Source: Streptomyces globosus (GTDB lineage Bacteria; Actinomycetota; Actinomycetes; Streptomycetales; Streptomycetaceae). Taken from it: a stretch of DNA of 64,000 nucleotides. Made by a program: the position numbers and the translations under genes. The stretch is taken from assembly GCF_003325375.1 (NCBI RefSeq), contig NZ_CP030862.1, forward strand, positions 186,001 through 250,000. The letters run 5' to 3'. Below are positions 33,265-41,435 of the stretch, one piece after another. The notes beneath the pieces are model-generated. The model had not been told where the DNA came from, did no database searches, and saw nothing but the letters and a program-made list of their open reading frames with translations. How positions within the stretch are numbered: position 1 is the first letter of the stretch; each line of letters begins with the position of its first letter.

Positions 33265-33762
33265 ATGGCCGACTCAGACATCCCGTCCACGCCCCAGAGG
33301 CTCCTGCCGGACGAGATCCACCAGGCGGTACGGCCCGGTACGGCGCTGCTCCGGCTGGAGACGACGCACTCCCGGCAGGGCGTCCTCGACGGGGCCTGGT
33401 GGCCGCGCACCCGCGACGTGGAGCAGGAGCTCCCCGCGCTGGTGTCCGTGCTGGCCGAACACCTCGGACCCATCACCCGGGTCGGCCTGGACGCCACCGC
33501 CTGGGACGGGATTCCGACCCGGCTGATCATCGACGACCGGGTCGTCCACCTCGACTCCTTCCCTGTCGGTGACGACACCGTCCTGGTCACCCGAGGCGAC
33601 AAGGACCACTTCGCACTGATGGTGGTTCCGCCGGACACGGAGCCCGTTGCCGCCCGCACGGCCATGGCCCGCGCGGTCCACGCCGACAACATCACGCAGG
33701 CCACCGAGCTCCTCGTCGCCCCGCTTCCCCCACCGGCGGCCGAACAGGGAGGAGAGACATGA
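33265..33762 (+). CDS. DUF5994 family protein (copy 4)
   Basis: 165 residues from ATG 33265. QRLLPDEIHQAVRPGTALLRLETTHSRQGVLDGAWWPRTRDVEQELPALV and RLIIDDRVVHLDSFPVGDDTVLVTRGDKDHFALMVVPPDTE match copy 2 almost throughout. First gene of a forward operon with PRC-barrel (4-base overlap) and small membrane protein genes, neither of which is found at the other locus. Confidence 0.85.
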   Translation: MADSDIPSTPQRLLPDEIHQAVRPGTALLRLETTHSRQGVLDGAWWPRTRDVEQELPALVSVLAEHLGPITRVGLDATAWDGIPTRLIIDDRVVHLDSFPVGDDTVLVTRGDKDHFALMVVPPDTEPVAARTAMARAVHADNITQATELLVAPLPPPAAEQGGET

Positions 33763-34115
33763 TCCAGACGGCGGACATCCGCGAGTGGCGCAACCAGGTC
33801 GTGATGGACCCCGACGGCCACAAGATCGGCGAACTGGAATCCGTCTACGTCGACACCAGCACCGACGAACCGGCCATGGCGACGGTCCGCGTCGGCCTGC
33901 CCACTCGGCACCGCCTGGTGTTCGTCCCCCTGGAAGGGGCGACGGTGGGGCCGGGGTACGTGCGGGTCGCCCACGACAGGAAACTGGTGAAACAGAGCCC
34001 CTCCATCGGCACGGACGGTGTCCTGCCCTTCGAGGACGAGGAAGCCGTCTTCCGCCACTACGGCCTCGCTTACGAACCCGGTGCGAACGGCGAACGGCAA
34101 CTCGCCCGACGCTGA
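33759..34115 (+). CDS. PRC-barrel domain protein
   Basis: 118 residues from ATG 33759, overlapping the DUF5994 stop (ATGA). IREWRNQVVMDPDGHKIGELESVYVDTSTDEPAMATVRVG, then RLVFVPLEGATVGPGYVRVAHDRKLVKQSP, is the PRC-barrel beta fold (strand-D-x-x-G-x-K-IG-x-V). The C-terminus DEEAVFRHYGLAYEPG recurs in streptomycete PRC proteins of unknown role. PRC barrels occur in RNA metabolism and photosynthetic complexes, but function here is unassigned. Confidence 0.88.
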   Translation: MIQTADIREWRNQVVMDPDGHKIGELESVYVDTSTDEPAMATVRVGLPTRHRLVFVPLEGATVGPGYVRVAHDRKLVKQSPSIGTDGVLPFEDEEAVFRHYGLAYEPGANGERQLARR

Positions 34116-34143
34116 GCCCCCGACCGCCGGGGAGGCGGCCCCC

Positions 34144-34314
34144 ATGACACTCTTCCTCGCCTTGATCATCGTCGCGATCATCCTGGGCCTCATCGGCGTC
34201 GTCGCCGACGGACTCCTCTTCCTGCTCTTCATCGGCATCGCGGTACTCGTGGCAGACCTCCTCTACATGGCCCTGCGCACCCGCCGCTCCGCCCGCCACC
34301 GCCCGCTCCGGTGA
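34144..34314 (+). CDS. Small hydrophobic membrane peptide
   Basis: 56 residues from ATG 34144, 28 bases after the PRC-barrel stop. Almost entirely hydrophobic (FLALIIVAIILGLIGVV, LLFLLFIGIAVLVADLLY) with a basic end (RTRRSARHRPLR), giving two closely spaced membrane helices with the C-terminus probably inside. Similar short proteins follow PRC-barrel genes in other Streptomyces. Function unknown. Confidence 0.7.
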   Translation: MTLFLALIIVAIILGLIGVVADGLLFLLFIGIAVLVADLLYMALRTRRSARHRPLR

Positions 34315-34406
34315 TGTGAGGACCCTGCCGAGCCCGTATCGACCCTGCACCGGCTCCGCCACAGGGCCCCCGACCCACGACGCCGAGGACGGGCCCCTCC
34401 ACCGCC

Positions 34407-34529
34407 ATGCTTCCGGCGTGCTCCCGGCACGCTTCCGTCCGTTCCGTGGAGCGGTACGCGCGTCCAGGCGTCGACGCGGTGGCCCGGCACATCGCCGAGC
34501 GCGACCCTGCCGCCCGCCGCCGAGGCTGA
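34407..34529 (+). pseudogene. C-terminal scrap of a tyrosine recombinase/integrase
   Basis: The frame gives HASVRSVERYARP, then GVDAVARHIAERDPAARRR and stop. This is the ending of streptomycete tyrosine recombinases: the active-site His-x-SVRS-ERY segment with the nucleophile Tyr, then the final helix. Upstream the frame has no catalytic Arg/Lys/HxxR region, so the rest of the gene is gone. It is the only recombinase sequence in the island. Confidence 0.55.
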
Positions 34530-34675
34530 ACAGCATCCCCGAGGGTGCTCGTCCGCCCTGGCAGGTGGGGACCGATGGTGCGTAAAGAACGCGTCAAGAG
34601 ATGCGGTGTGTGCCGGGAAGCCTGGTCAGCGAACAAGGGCGCGTGTGCCATTTGCCGATGCCCCGGAGGACCCGT

Positions 34676-35992
34676 ATGCCTGCTGCCCCGCGTGAGCGTT
34701 CCGTCTTCCTCGCCCTGCTGCCGTGGCCGGAGCGTGTACGGGTGGCGCGGGCCCTGCGCACCGAGACGGTCGGCGGGCTGGTGCTGCTGGCGGCGGCCGT
34801 GGTGGCGCTCGCGTGGGCGAACACCCCCATCAGCGGAACGTACGAGCAGATACGCGACGCCCACTTCGGCATACCCGCGCTCGGCCTGGACCTCTCGGTG
34901 GAGCATTGGACCGCCGACGGTCTTCTGGCCGTCTTCTTCCTCGTCGCCGGGATCGAGCTGAAACGCGAGCTGGTGGTGGGCGAGCTGCGCACCCCGGCCA
35001 CCGCGGCCCTGCCGGTGGTCGCCGCACTGTGCGGCATGGCCGTCCCTGCCGCCCTCTACCTGGCCACCACCGGGCTCGGCGGGGGAAGAGCGCAGGGCTG
35101 GGCGGTGCCGATGGCCACGGACATCGCCTTCGCGCTCGCAGTCCTCGCGGTGCTCTCCACCCACCTGCCCTCCGCCCTGAGGGCCTTCCTGCTGACCCTG
35201 GCCGTGGTCGACGACCTGGGCGCGATCCTGGTCATCGCCGTCTTCTTCACCGCCGACCTCAACCCGGCCGCGCTCGGCGGTGCGGTGGCCGGGCTGGTCC
35301 TCTTCTACCTGCTCCAGCGCTACCGGGTCCGCGGCTGGTGGTGGTACGTGCCCCTCGGGCTGGCGATCTGGGCGCTGATGTACAACGGCGGGGTGCACGC
35401 CACCGTGGCCGGCGTGGCGATGGGCCTGATCCTGCGCACCACCCGCGACCAGGGCGAGAAGGCATCGCCCGGGGAGCGGACCGAGCACCTCCTGCGGCCG
35501 GTCTCGGCCGGTGTGGCCGTGCCGCTGTTCGCCCTGTTCGCCGCCGGGGTGGCCATCTCGGCCGCTTCACTGGGCGAGGTGTTCACACGCCCGGAGCCGC
35601 TGGGCGTGGTCCTCGGCCTGGTCGTGGGCAAGACCGTGGGAATCTTCGCCGGCACCTACCTGGCGGCCCGGTTCACACGGGCCCGCCTCAACCCGGACCT
35701 GGCGTGGGCGGACGTGCTCGCCGTGGCGGTGCTGGCCGGGATCGGCTTCACCGTGGCCCTGCTGATCGGCGAGCTCGCCTTCCCCGACCCGGCCGATGCC
35801 GAGCACATCAAGGCCGCCGTCCTGATCGGCTCGCTGATCGCCGCAGCCGTGGCCGCGCTGCTGGTCAAGCGTCGCAACGGGATCTACCGCCGCCTGTGGG
35901 AGGCCGAGACTCTCGATGAAGACGCCGATGGCCTTCCGGACATCTACCAGCAGACCGACCGCCGAAACCGCGGCACCGCCGGCGACAGCTAG
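34676..35992 (+). CDS. nhaA: Na+/H+ antiporter NhaA
   Basis: 438 residues from ATG 34676 with GGAGGA six bases upstream. Family landmarks: GGLVLLAAAVVALAWANTP, AVFFLVAGIELKRELVVGEL, PMATDIAFALAVLAVL (the essential Asp of the TDIAFA helix), TLAVVDDLGAILVIAVFFT with the Asp pair that binds Na+/H+, and KTVGIFAGTY with the Lys. About 11-12 membrane segments and a short acidic tail. It exchanges internal sodium for protons to control pH and salt. Its place inside the island is unusual, since nhaA is often chromosomal core; a second copy may exist elsewhere. Confidence 0.93.
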   Translation: MPAAPRERSVFLALLPWPERVRVARALRTETVGGLVLLAAAVVALAWANTPISGTYEQIRDAHFGIPALGLDLSVEHWTADGLLAVFFLVAGIELKRELVVGELRTPATAALPVVAALCGMAVPAALYLATTGLGGGRAQGWAVPMATDIAFALAVLAVLSTHLPSALRAFLLTLAVVDDLGAILVIAVFFTADLNPAALGGAVAGLVLFYLLQRYRVRGWWWYVPLGLAIWALMYNGGVHATVAGVAMGLILRTTRDQGEKASPGERTEHLLRPVSAGVAVPLFALFAAGVAISAASLGEVFTRPEPLGVVLGLVVGKTVGIFAGTYLAARFTRARLNPDLAWADVLAVAVLAGIGFTVALLIGELAFPDPADAEHIKAAVLIGSLIAAAVAALLVKRRNGIYRRLWEAETLDEDADGLPDIYQQTDRRNRGTAGDS

Positions 35993-36137
35993 AGGAGGAA
36001 GGTCGTGCGCGCACGGGATCCCGCCGAGCCCTCCCCTTCGTGACCACCGACGACATCCCCGCCGCACTGCCCGCCCTGACCTACCTGGGTGGCATCACCG
36101 CGATGACCACGACACCTGTCAGGCAGGGACGCAGCAG

Positions 36138-36377
36138 ATGCTTGCCGACGTTCGGGCGTACCGCTTGGCGGAGGTGCGGAAGCGTCAGCACATCACGCAG
36201 AACCAGGTCGCGGAGATCTTGGGTGCCACTCAGGGCCGCGTCTCAGCCATCGGCTTGGGTGCTTTCGTCGGGGCGGGTCATGCGGGCGGTGACCTGGCGG
36301 ATTCCGTCGGCTGCGTGGCGGACGGCGGTGATGGGCGCATCGAGATCGTCGGGTGCGACGCCACCTCGACGGTGTAG
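36138..36377 (+). pseudogene. Broken HTH (HigA-like) antitoxin
   Basis: ATG 36138 opens MLADVRAYRLAEVRKRQHITQNQVAEILGATQGRVSAI, the exact start of a common actinobacterial XRE/HigA antitoxin (MLxDVRAYRLAEVR). After VSAI the expected E-RGE helix is replaced by unrelated residues and only GGDGRIEIVG recalls the usual C-terminus (GGRLEIVADFG), so an internal frameshift pair or indel is likely. No toxin partner is seen. The rest of 35993-36402 holds no gene. Confidence 0.6.
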
Positions 36378-36402
36378 CCGGAGCCGGCCGGGAGGCCGGG
36401 GC

Positions 36403-37761
36403 ATGCCGAGCCAGGGAGCGTTACCGGACGTGATCGCAGAATCGTTTCTTTACCACTCGATCCTCGGAAACCTCCAGGGGCCGCACGGTGGGTCCTCGCT
36501 CACCGCGCCTCGCCCGCCCGCGCTGGTTGCCCGGATCCCAGGCGTCGGGGACGCCTGGGCGAACGCCCGGTCGCTGCTGCGCCGCCGCGTCGACGAGGCA
36601 CACGATGTCGTCGATGCCGTGCTTGCCGAGGCACCCGCCGTGTTCCCGGACGTGCCGCCGGCCCCAGCGGACCGCCGGTCACTGGAGGAGCACGCGCGCA
36701 CGTTGCTGCGCACCTACCTCGACCCCTTCATGGCCCTGGTGTTCAACGGCGAGCAATCGGTCCGCTTCGCGGTCAGCGGCAAGCGGCTGAAGAAGGTGGC
36801 CCGCCGACTGCACGACGCGCTCGAGGAGTGCGCCGCGGCATTCGAGCCCGCTGAGCGTCTTGCCGGGGCACTGGCGGAGGAGTACCCGCACTTCCTTCCC
36901 GACACGTACGACGGGGTGTCGGCCGCGCTCCTCGTGCTCGCCGCGTGGGACGCCTCGCACCGGCACCCCACCCGGGAACTCACGGAGAGTCTGTTGCGGA
37001 GCGTCGAGCGGGACGGCCGTATCAGACTTGGACTCTTCGTGTGCCCGCCCGTGGACTTCACTCGGCTCCATGGCGAGCGGCCCGAGCTGTACGTGCGGGA
37101 TCACATGCACGGGAGCGTGCTCAGCCGTCTGGCCGGGCGTCTGCGGGAGCTGTTCCGTGGCCTGGAGGGCGCGCAGGTCGAGGTCGAACTCCGGGCTATC
37201 GTCGGCGACACCGACGAGGACGACTACCTCTGGTACGGCGTGCCAGCCCCCGCACACCTCGACCGGGTGGCTCTGGACGCACGCAGGGAAGCGCTGGTCA
37301 CGACGGTCGCGAACTACCTGACCGAGGAAGTATCCGCTCCTCGAGGGGGCCAGCCGAGAATCTTCCGCGGCACGGCCCTCACCGTGCAGCGACTCTCCGC
37401 GATGGCACCCTCAGCGGAGTCCCGGAACGTGTACGCGGCCGTACTGGCGAACCCGCTCGCGTATTTCGACCGCCGCGACGTTGAAGCGGAGAAGGGCATC
37501 ATGCGGGGGCTGTGGGAGCCGGGCTCCTACTACGAGGGGCTGTCCCAGCCCGATGACGCCACCCTCGCCGACATCGTCGTACGCAAGTTCGCGACCTACG
37601 CGATGCAGGGCCGGATGCTGCACGAACTCGACCCCGACATGGTGCTGGTCCAGACCGAACGCCCCCCGTTGCTACGCGCCCGGATGCTGAACGCGGGCTG
37701 GGACCAAACCGGCCGTTCCCCCCTCCCGACGGTCGAATTCTTCGAGCCCGAAGACGGCTGA
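36403..37761 (+). CDS. Unknown 452-residue protein next to a PGM1-like ligase
   Basis: 452 residues from ATG 36403, GGGAGG at 8 bases. I recognise no family. Visible features: VIAESFLYHSILGNLQGPHGG at the start; a helical first half with ARTLLRTYLDPFMALVFNGEQS and KRLKKVARRLHDALEECAAAF; strands GRIRLGLFVCPPVDF and VEVELRAIVGDTDEDDYLWYGVP; a DLxxR-type helix; then SRNVYAAVLANPLAYFDRRDVE and a conserved-looking ending FATYAMQGRMLHELDPDMVLVQTERPPLLRARML. Soluble, no signal or membrane segment. 57 bases before the peptide-ligase gene, so probably co-transcribed and part of the same pathway, perhaps supplying or modifying a substrate. That role is inferred only from position. Confidence 0.75.
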   Translation: MPSQGALPDVIAESFLYHSILGNLQGPHGGSSLTAPRPPALVARIPGVGDAWANARSLLRRRVDEAHDVVDAVLAEAPAVFPDVPPAPADRRSLEEHARTLLRTYLDPFMALVFNGEQSVRFAVSGKRLKKVARRLHDALEECAAAFEPAERLAGALAEEYPHFLPDTYDGVSAALLVLAAWDASHRHPTRELTESLLRSVERDGRIRLGLFVCPPVDFTRLHGERPELYVRDHMHGSVLSRLAGRLRELFRGLEGAQVEVELRAIVGDTDEDDYLWYGVPAPAHLDRVALDARREALVTTVANYLTEEVSAPRGGQPRIFRGTALTVQRLSAMAPSAESRNVYAAVLANPLAYFDRRDVEAEKGIMRGLWEPGSYYEGLSQPDDATLADIVVRKFATYAMQGRMLHELDPDMVLVQTERPPLLRARMLNAGWDQTGRSPLPTVEFFEPEDG

Positions 37762-37818
37762 CCACGCCGGGGCGCGTCCCGACGCCCAACGATGAACACG
37801 AGAAGAGCGACCTGACAC

Positions 37819-39126
37819 ATGCCGAAGATCATCATTCTGAACGTGGGCACGGCGCACGCGCTCGGCGACCACACCTCCAGCACCCACCCCATCACCAGGT
37901 CCGGCTGGCGGCATGCCTGGTTCGCGGAGCGGGGGGACATCATCGTCAGCCCCGTCGCCGTGGACGGGGACTTCCTGCGGTACTTGGCCGGGACGATGGG
38001 GTTCGACCCGGACACCGTCACGGTCCTCAGCCGGGAACGGCTCGTCACGGACGAGTTCCTGATGAGCGACGACGTTCTCGGGGAACTGGGCGAGCTGACC
38101 GCCGACGGCGCAGCCTGGCAGCTGATGCCGTGCTTCTGGACGCAGGGCGTCGCCGATCTGGCCGCGCGGCTCGGCATCGACTCCCGGGCCGGACTCGCCT
38201 TCGCCGCCCAGCGCGGGTCGGACCTGCTCAACCGAAAGACCCACTTCCGGCAGTTTGCCGCAGGAGCCGGCCTGCCGCTGCCTGAAGGCTCCGTCGCACG
38301 GACACCGTATGAGCTGGCCAGGGCGATCGAACGGCACCTGCCGCTTACCGGGACGGTGATCGTCAAGCAGGACGACGGCGCCGGGGGCCTGGGCAACCTG
38401 ACGCTGACGCGGGGAGAGACGGGGCCGCTGCCCGGCTCCCGCGAGACCCTGAAGGTCGGCGACGACCTCCCCGCGCTGGCCGACGAGGTGTGGGCCGCGC
38501 TGGCAGACGAACTGAGCCACGGCCTCGTGGTGGAGAGCTACCACTCCTCCACCCGCCAGTTCTACCTGGAGTACGTCATCGGTGACGACGGCGTACCCAC
38601 ATTCCTCGACAGCGGCGAGATACGGCTGCGCCCGGACGCCGACCCGGGGTCCACCGAACTCGTCTGGGTCGGCCTGGACATACCGGCCGCCCTGCCGCCG
38701 GCGCTGAGCGCCCAGGCCGTGCACCACTCCCTGCGGCTGGCCGAACTCACCGCGCAGGTCGGCTATCGCGGCCACATCAACATCGACGCCATCGCCACCG
38801 CCTCCGGCGACCTGGTGTTCAACGAGGTCAACGCTCGGTGGGGCGGGGGACTCGTCGCCCACGACATCTGTGAACGTCTGCTCGGCAGCGGGTACGCGGA
38901 CCGCCACGTGGCCGCCACCGTCCGGGACGTGCCCCCGGCCCCGTTGGATGCCGTCCTGCGGACCCTTCGTGAGGAGCGACTCCACTTCAGCCGCGATTCG
39001 AGTGAGGGAGTGTTCGTCCTCGCCTGTGACCCGTCCCTGGTCACCCCCATGGAATGCCTGGTCGTGGGGGCGACGAGGGACCGGGTGCGGGAGATCGAGG
39101 CACAGCTGAGGAAGGCCCTGGCATGA
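37819..39126 (+). CDS. ATP-grasp peptide ligase, PGM1-related
   Basis: 435 residues from ATG 37819. N-terminal domain: IIILNVGTAHALGDHTS, SGWRHAWFAERGDIIVSPVAVDGDFLRYLAGTMGFDPDTVTVL, as in the PGM1 (pheganomycin ligase) family. ATP-grasp core: LLNRKTHFRQFAAGAGLPLPEG, GTVIVKQDDGAGGLGNLTL (Lys and Gly loop), LVVESYHSSTRQFYLEYVI, and the metal motif VFNEVNARWGGGLVAHDI with a canonical E-x-N. PGM1-type enzymes couple a nonproteinogenic amino acid to a peptide. The following exporter gene starts in its stop codon (ATGA) but is truncated. Confidence 0.85.
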   Translation: MPKIIILNVGTAHALGDHTSSTHPITRSGWRHAWFAERGDIIVSPVAVDGDFLRYLAGTMGFDPDTVTVLSRERLVTDEFLMSDDVLGELGELTADGAAWQLMPCFWTQGVADLAARLGIDSRAGLAFAAQRGSDLLNRKTHFRQFAAGAGLPLPEGSVARTPYELARAIERHLPLTGTVIVKQDDGAGGLGNLTLTRGETGPLPGSRETLKVGDDLPALADEVWAALADELSHGLVVESYHSSTRQFYLEYVIGDDGVPTFLDSGEIRLRPDADPGSTELVWVGLDIPAALPPALSAQAVHHSLRLAELTAQVGYRGHINIDAIATASGDLVFNEVNARWGGGLVAHDICERLLGSGYADRHVAATVRDVPPAPLDAVLRTLREERLHFSRDSSEGVFVLACDPSLVTPMECLVVGATRDRVREIEAQLRKALA

Positions 39127-39760
39127 GGGCGAGCCCCCTGCGCCAGCGTGCCTTCCGCCGGCTCTTCCTGGGACGGTCGTTCTCCCTCGTCGGTGACGCC
39201 GTTATCCCCGCCGCCCTCGCTCTGGCCGTGCTGCGCGCCACGGGATCGGTCTCGTCGCTTGCCTTCGTCCTCGGGTGCGCGATGGTACCCAAGCTGCTCC
39301 TGCTGCCGGTGGGCGGCGTCATCGCTGACCGGTTCAACCCACGGACCGTTGCGGTCGGCACCGATCTTGTCCGATGCGGCATGCAACTGCTCGTCGGGCT
39401 GCAGCTCCTCGGCACCGAACCGTCGATCGGGCTCATTGCCGCAGCCGAGGCGGTGGGCGGCGCCGCGTCGGCGTTCGCCACTCCCGCGTTGTCTCCGCTC
39501 GTCGGGGCCACGGTGGGCAACGAGGACCGGCAGCGCGCCAACTCCCTGCTGGGTACGGCAGGAAGCATCGCCCGGCTGGGTGGGCCCGGGCTCGCCGGAG
39601 TGCTGATCTGGTCGGCCGGGCCGGGCAGGGCCTTTGTTCTCGACGCGGTGACCTTTGCGGCCAGCGCGGCTCTGCTGGCCGGTATCCGGATCCCCCACGC
39701 CACCGCGCCGAAACGATCCTTCCGTAGAGGTTCCCTGCACACCGACCTGACCAGGCATTT
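39123..39760 (+). pseudogene. Truncated MFS exporter
   Basis: Begins at ATG 39123 in the ligase stop (ATGA) and encodes the first half of an enterobactin-exporter-like MFS protein: AFRRLFLGRSFSLVGDAVIPAALALAVLRATGSV, LLLPVGGVIADRFNPRTVAVGTDLVRC, LGTAGSIARLGGPGLAGVLI. After about residue 212 (LLAGIRIP...) similarity to MFS ends and the frame runs on into sequence of the next gene, so helices 7-12 are missing. The breakpoint is near 39760. Coupling shows it once served the peptide ligase. Confidence 0.75.
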
Positions 39761-39796
39761 ACCCTCAACGACCCCTTGGCCGCCAGGAGACGCCCC

Positions 39797-40294
39797 ATGT
39801 TCGTATCCGCCGCGCACCGCTCTTCCGTTTCCGCTTCCGGACTGTCCGGAACCGGCCAGAAGGATGCCGAAACCGTCTGGTCCGTCGTCTCCGGGCTGTA
39901 CGCGGCACACGCGCACGGTGATCGGGGGAAGGTGGACGAACGGCTGGATCCCGAAGCCACGATCTGGCACTCGGAGGCGGAGGAGCTCCTGCTGGGCAGG
40001 AAGGATCTCGACCGGCTCCGCGCCGGGCGCGACGCCACGGCCGCCGGTCCGGCGGTGGCGGCGTACCGGGCCCACGACCCGGTGACCGACGTGTCAGGCC
40101 ACATGGCCGTGGTGCGCTACTGGCTCGAGGTCCAGTACGTCCCCGCGGCGGACGGAGCGACGCTGTGCCCCGAGCGGGTGCGGAACACGGCGGTGCTGCG
40201 TCGCAGCGCTGGCGTCTGGCGCATCGTCCACCTTCATGAAGAGGTGTGGGTGGCGGGCGGCATGCCTGACATGACCGCCGGCACGCCGAAATAA
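39797..40294 (+). CDS. SnoaL/NTF2-like protein
   Basis: 165 residues from ATG 39797 with AGGAGA upstream. After a 20-residue lead, KDAETVWSVVSGLYAAHAHGDRGKVDERLDPEATIWHSEAEELLLGRKDL gives the family helix-helix-strand start, and TDVSGHMAVVRYWLEVQYVP, TAVLRRSAGVWRIVHLHEEVW the final strands. The NTF2-like cone fold serves as isomerase, hydratase or simple binding domain; no dyad is clear, so the activity is open. It is the last gene before att remnant 4. Confidence 0.82.
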   Translation: MFVSAAHRSSVSASGLSGTGQKDAETVWSVVSGLYAAHAHGDRGKVDERLDPEATIWHSEAEELLLGRKDLDRLRAGRDATAAGPAVAAYRAHDPVTDVSGHMAVVRYWLEVQYVPAADGATLCPERVRNTAVLRRSAGVWRIVHLHEEVWVAGGMPDMTAGTPK

Positions 40295-40529
40295 CGAAAC
40301 GGAACCGCGTCATGCAGGGGCAGCGTCTGCCGCAGTGCGACCACGCGGCCGCCGGCACTGCCCCCGCCCACGCTGAGGTGACGCAGATCACTCTAGATGT
40401 GCCTCGCCATCTGGGGCGGCGACGCGCCTGAGCGGCCCGCGTGGTGCGCCGAAGGGTCTGCGGTCAGGGCATTTGTGGGAGTTGGGGCACGCGGAGGGCG
40501 CGGCGAGGCTGGAGAGGTTTGGACAACGA

Positions 40530-40560
40530 CGAAGGCCCAGGTCGCTGACCTGGGCCTTCG
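40530..40560 (-). terminator. Copy of the tRNA-Gly terminator beside att remnant 4
   Basis: CGAAGGCCCAGGT and ACCTGGGCCTTCG arms around CGCTG, identical to 41981-42011. The matching sequence continues left to about 40481 (GTTGGGGCACG region). The rest of 40295-40776 contains the att core and arm; no gene. Confidence 0.8.
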
Positions 40561-40566
40561 TGTCTG

Positions 40567-40607
40567 AGCGGATGACGGGAATCGGACCCGCGCTATAAGC
40601 TTGGGAA
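40567..40607 (-). repeat. att remnant 4 (tRNA-Gly 3' half)
   Basis: 40 of 41 bases match the tRNA 3' half. The right arm (40608-40740) has CTGACCTGCGAATACG and ends GACCGCTGTTTACC, then GCCCCTACTGGCACGTTG and TGGCACGGC, nearly the same as at remnant 3. Confidence 0.88.
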
Positions 40608-40776
40608 TCACTCGGTACTTGGGTAGGCGCACAGTCTCTGACCTGCGAATACGACCGCTGACGATGCCGTTATGGCTGCTTCGGTGCGACCCTTGTTGAC
40701 CGCTGTTTACCGCCCCTACTGGCACGTTGTGGCACGGCTTCCGCGCCGGCTGGATGCGCGAGGGTGCTGTCGCAGG

Positions 40777-41097
40777 TCACTGCCAGAACACCTCCTCGAC
40801 GATGATCTGCGGGTCGGCGGTGCGGCGGGTGAACGTGTAGTGGATCCAGCCCCGGCCGTGATCGAAGTAGCAGACGTACAGTCCGTTCGGCACCGTCGAC
40901 CGAAGCGGGGCGATACGGCAGCCGGGTGGGAGATCCGGGATGTTGTCGGTACCGCGTAAATAGGGGTCCTCGACGGTGACCAGTTCGGCTCGGATGCCGT
41001 CGATCAGGTCGCGTACCGGCTTGGGTAGGGAGTCGCGGGCGGTCCGGGCCGTATCGACCCAGTCCATCTGCCAGGGCGGCCCCATGAAGTCGCTCAC
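40777..41097 (-). CDS. RelE/ParE-like putative toxin
   Basis: 106 residues from GTG 41097 in the preceding stop (GTGA). Helices (ARDSLPKPVRDLIDGIRAELVTVEDPYLRG) followed by strands CRIAPLRSTVP, GLYVCYFDHGRGWIHYTFTRRTADPQIIVEEVFWQ have the RelE/ParE order, with basic residues on the strands. Catalytic residues cannot be assigned with certainty. Third gene of a tightly coupled set with a DUF6247-like protein and a small helical protein, which supports a toxin-antitoxin reading. Confidence 0.6.
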   Translation of the reverse strand: MSDFMGPPWQMDWVDTARTARDSLPKPVRDLIDGIRAELVTVEDPYLRGTDNIPDLPPGCRIAPLRSTVPNGLYVCYFDHGRGWIHYTFTRRTADPQIIVEEVFWQ

Positions 41098-41435
41098 TGG
41101 CCGGGCTCCGCCTTCCCCGCCTCGCGCCGAAGGTGCGCGGCTTGCGTGAGCAACTGTGTGGCCTCGGCGTTCGTCGACGCGTCGGCTGCCCGGCTTTCCA
41201 GGTCGTGGATGTGCCGGTCGAGTGAGGGATCGCGGGCGATGGCAAACTCGGCCCACCACTGGGCGAGGAACGCCGGTACCGGGGCGATGTCGTGCGCGTC
41301 GCCGATGGCCCACTTCCAGTGGGCGTCGAAGTCGGCGAGGAGCTGCGGTGTGTGCTCGGCGATCGCGGTGCGCAACGCCTTCGTGTTCCGCTCGGGCATG
41401 GGCGGGATGCCGGACGGCCTGGGGGCGGTCGTCAT
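41094..41435 (-). CDS. DUF6247-like protein, putative antitoxin component
   Basis: 113 residues from ATG 41435, overlapping the previous stop by 4 bases. NTKALRTAIAEHTPQLLADFDAHWKWAIGDAHDIAPVPAFLAQWWAEFAIARDPSLDRHIHDLESRA follows the DUF6247 layout (short helix, EHxPxxLxxF, FLAQWWxxxAIxRDP). Such proteins often precede RelE-type genes in Streptomyces. The C-terminus is a helix (EATQLLTQAAHLRREAG) that may wrap the toxin. Confidence 0.65.
   Translation of the reverse strand: MTTAPRPSGIPPMPERNTKALRTAIAEHTPQLLADFDAHWKWAIGDAHDIAPVPAFLAQWWAEFAIARDPSLDRHIHDLESRAADASTNAEATQLLTQAAHLRREAGKAEPGQ

Noticed and set aside
39123-40085. Full-length MFS protein
   Set aside because: The frame is open to 40085, but after about residue 212 it reads another gene's bases out of frame and the second helix bundle is missing.
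40567-40607. Second tRNA-Gly gene
   Set aside because: Only the 3' half is present; no D-arm or 5' acceptor strand, and one T-arm base is changed. The same holds for 24835, 28587 and 29841.
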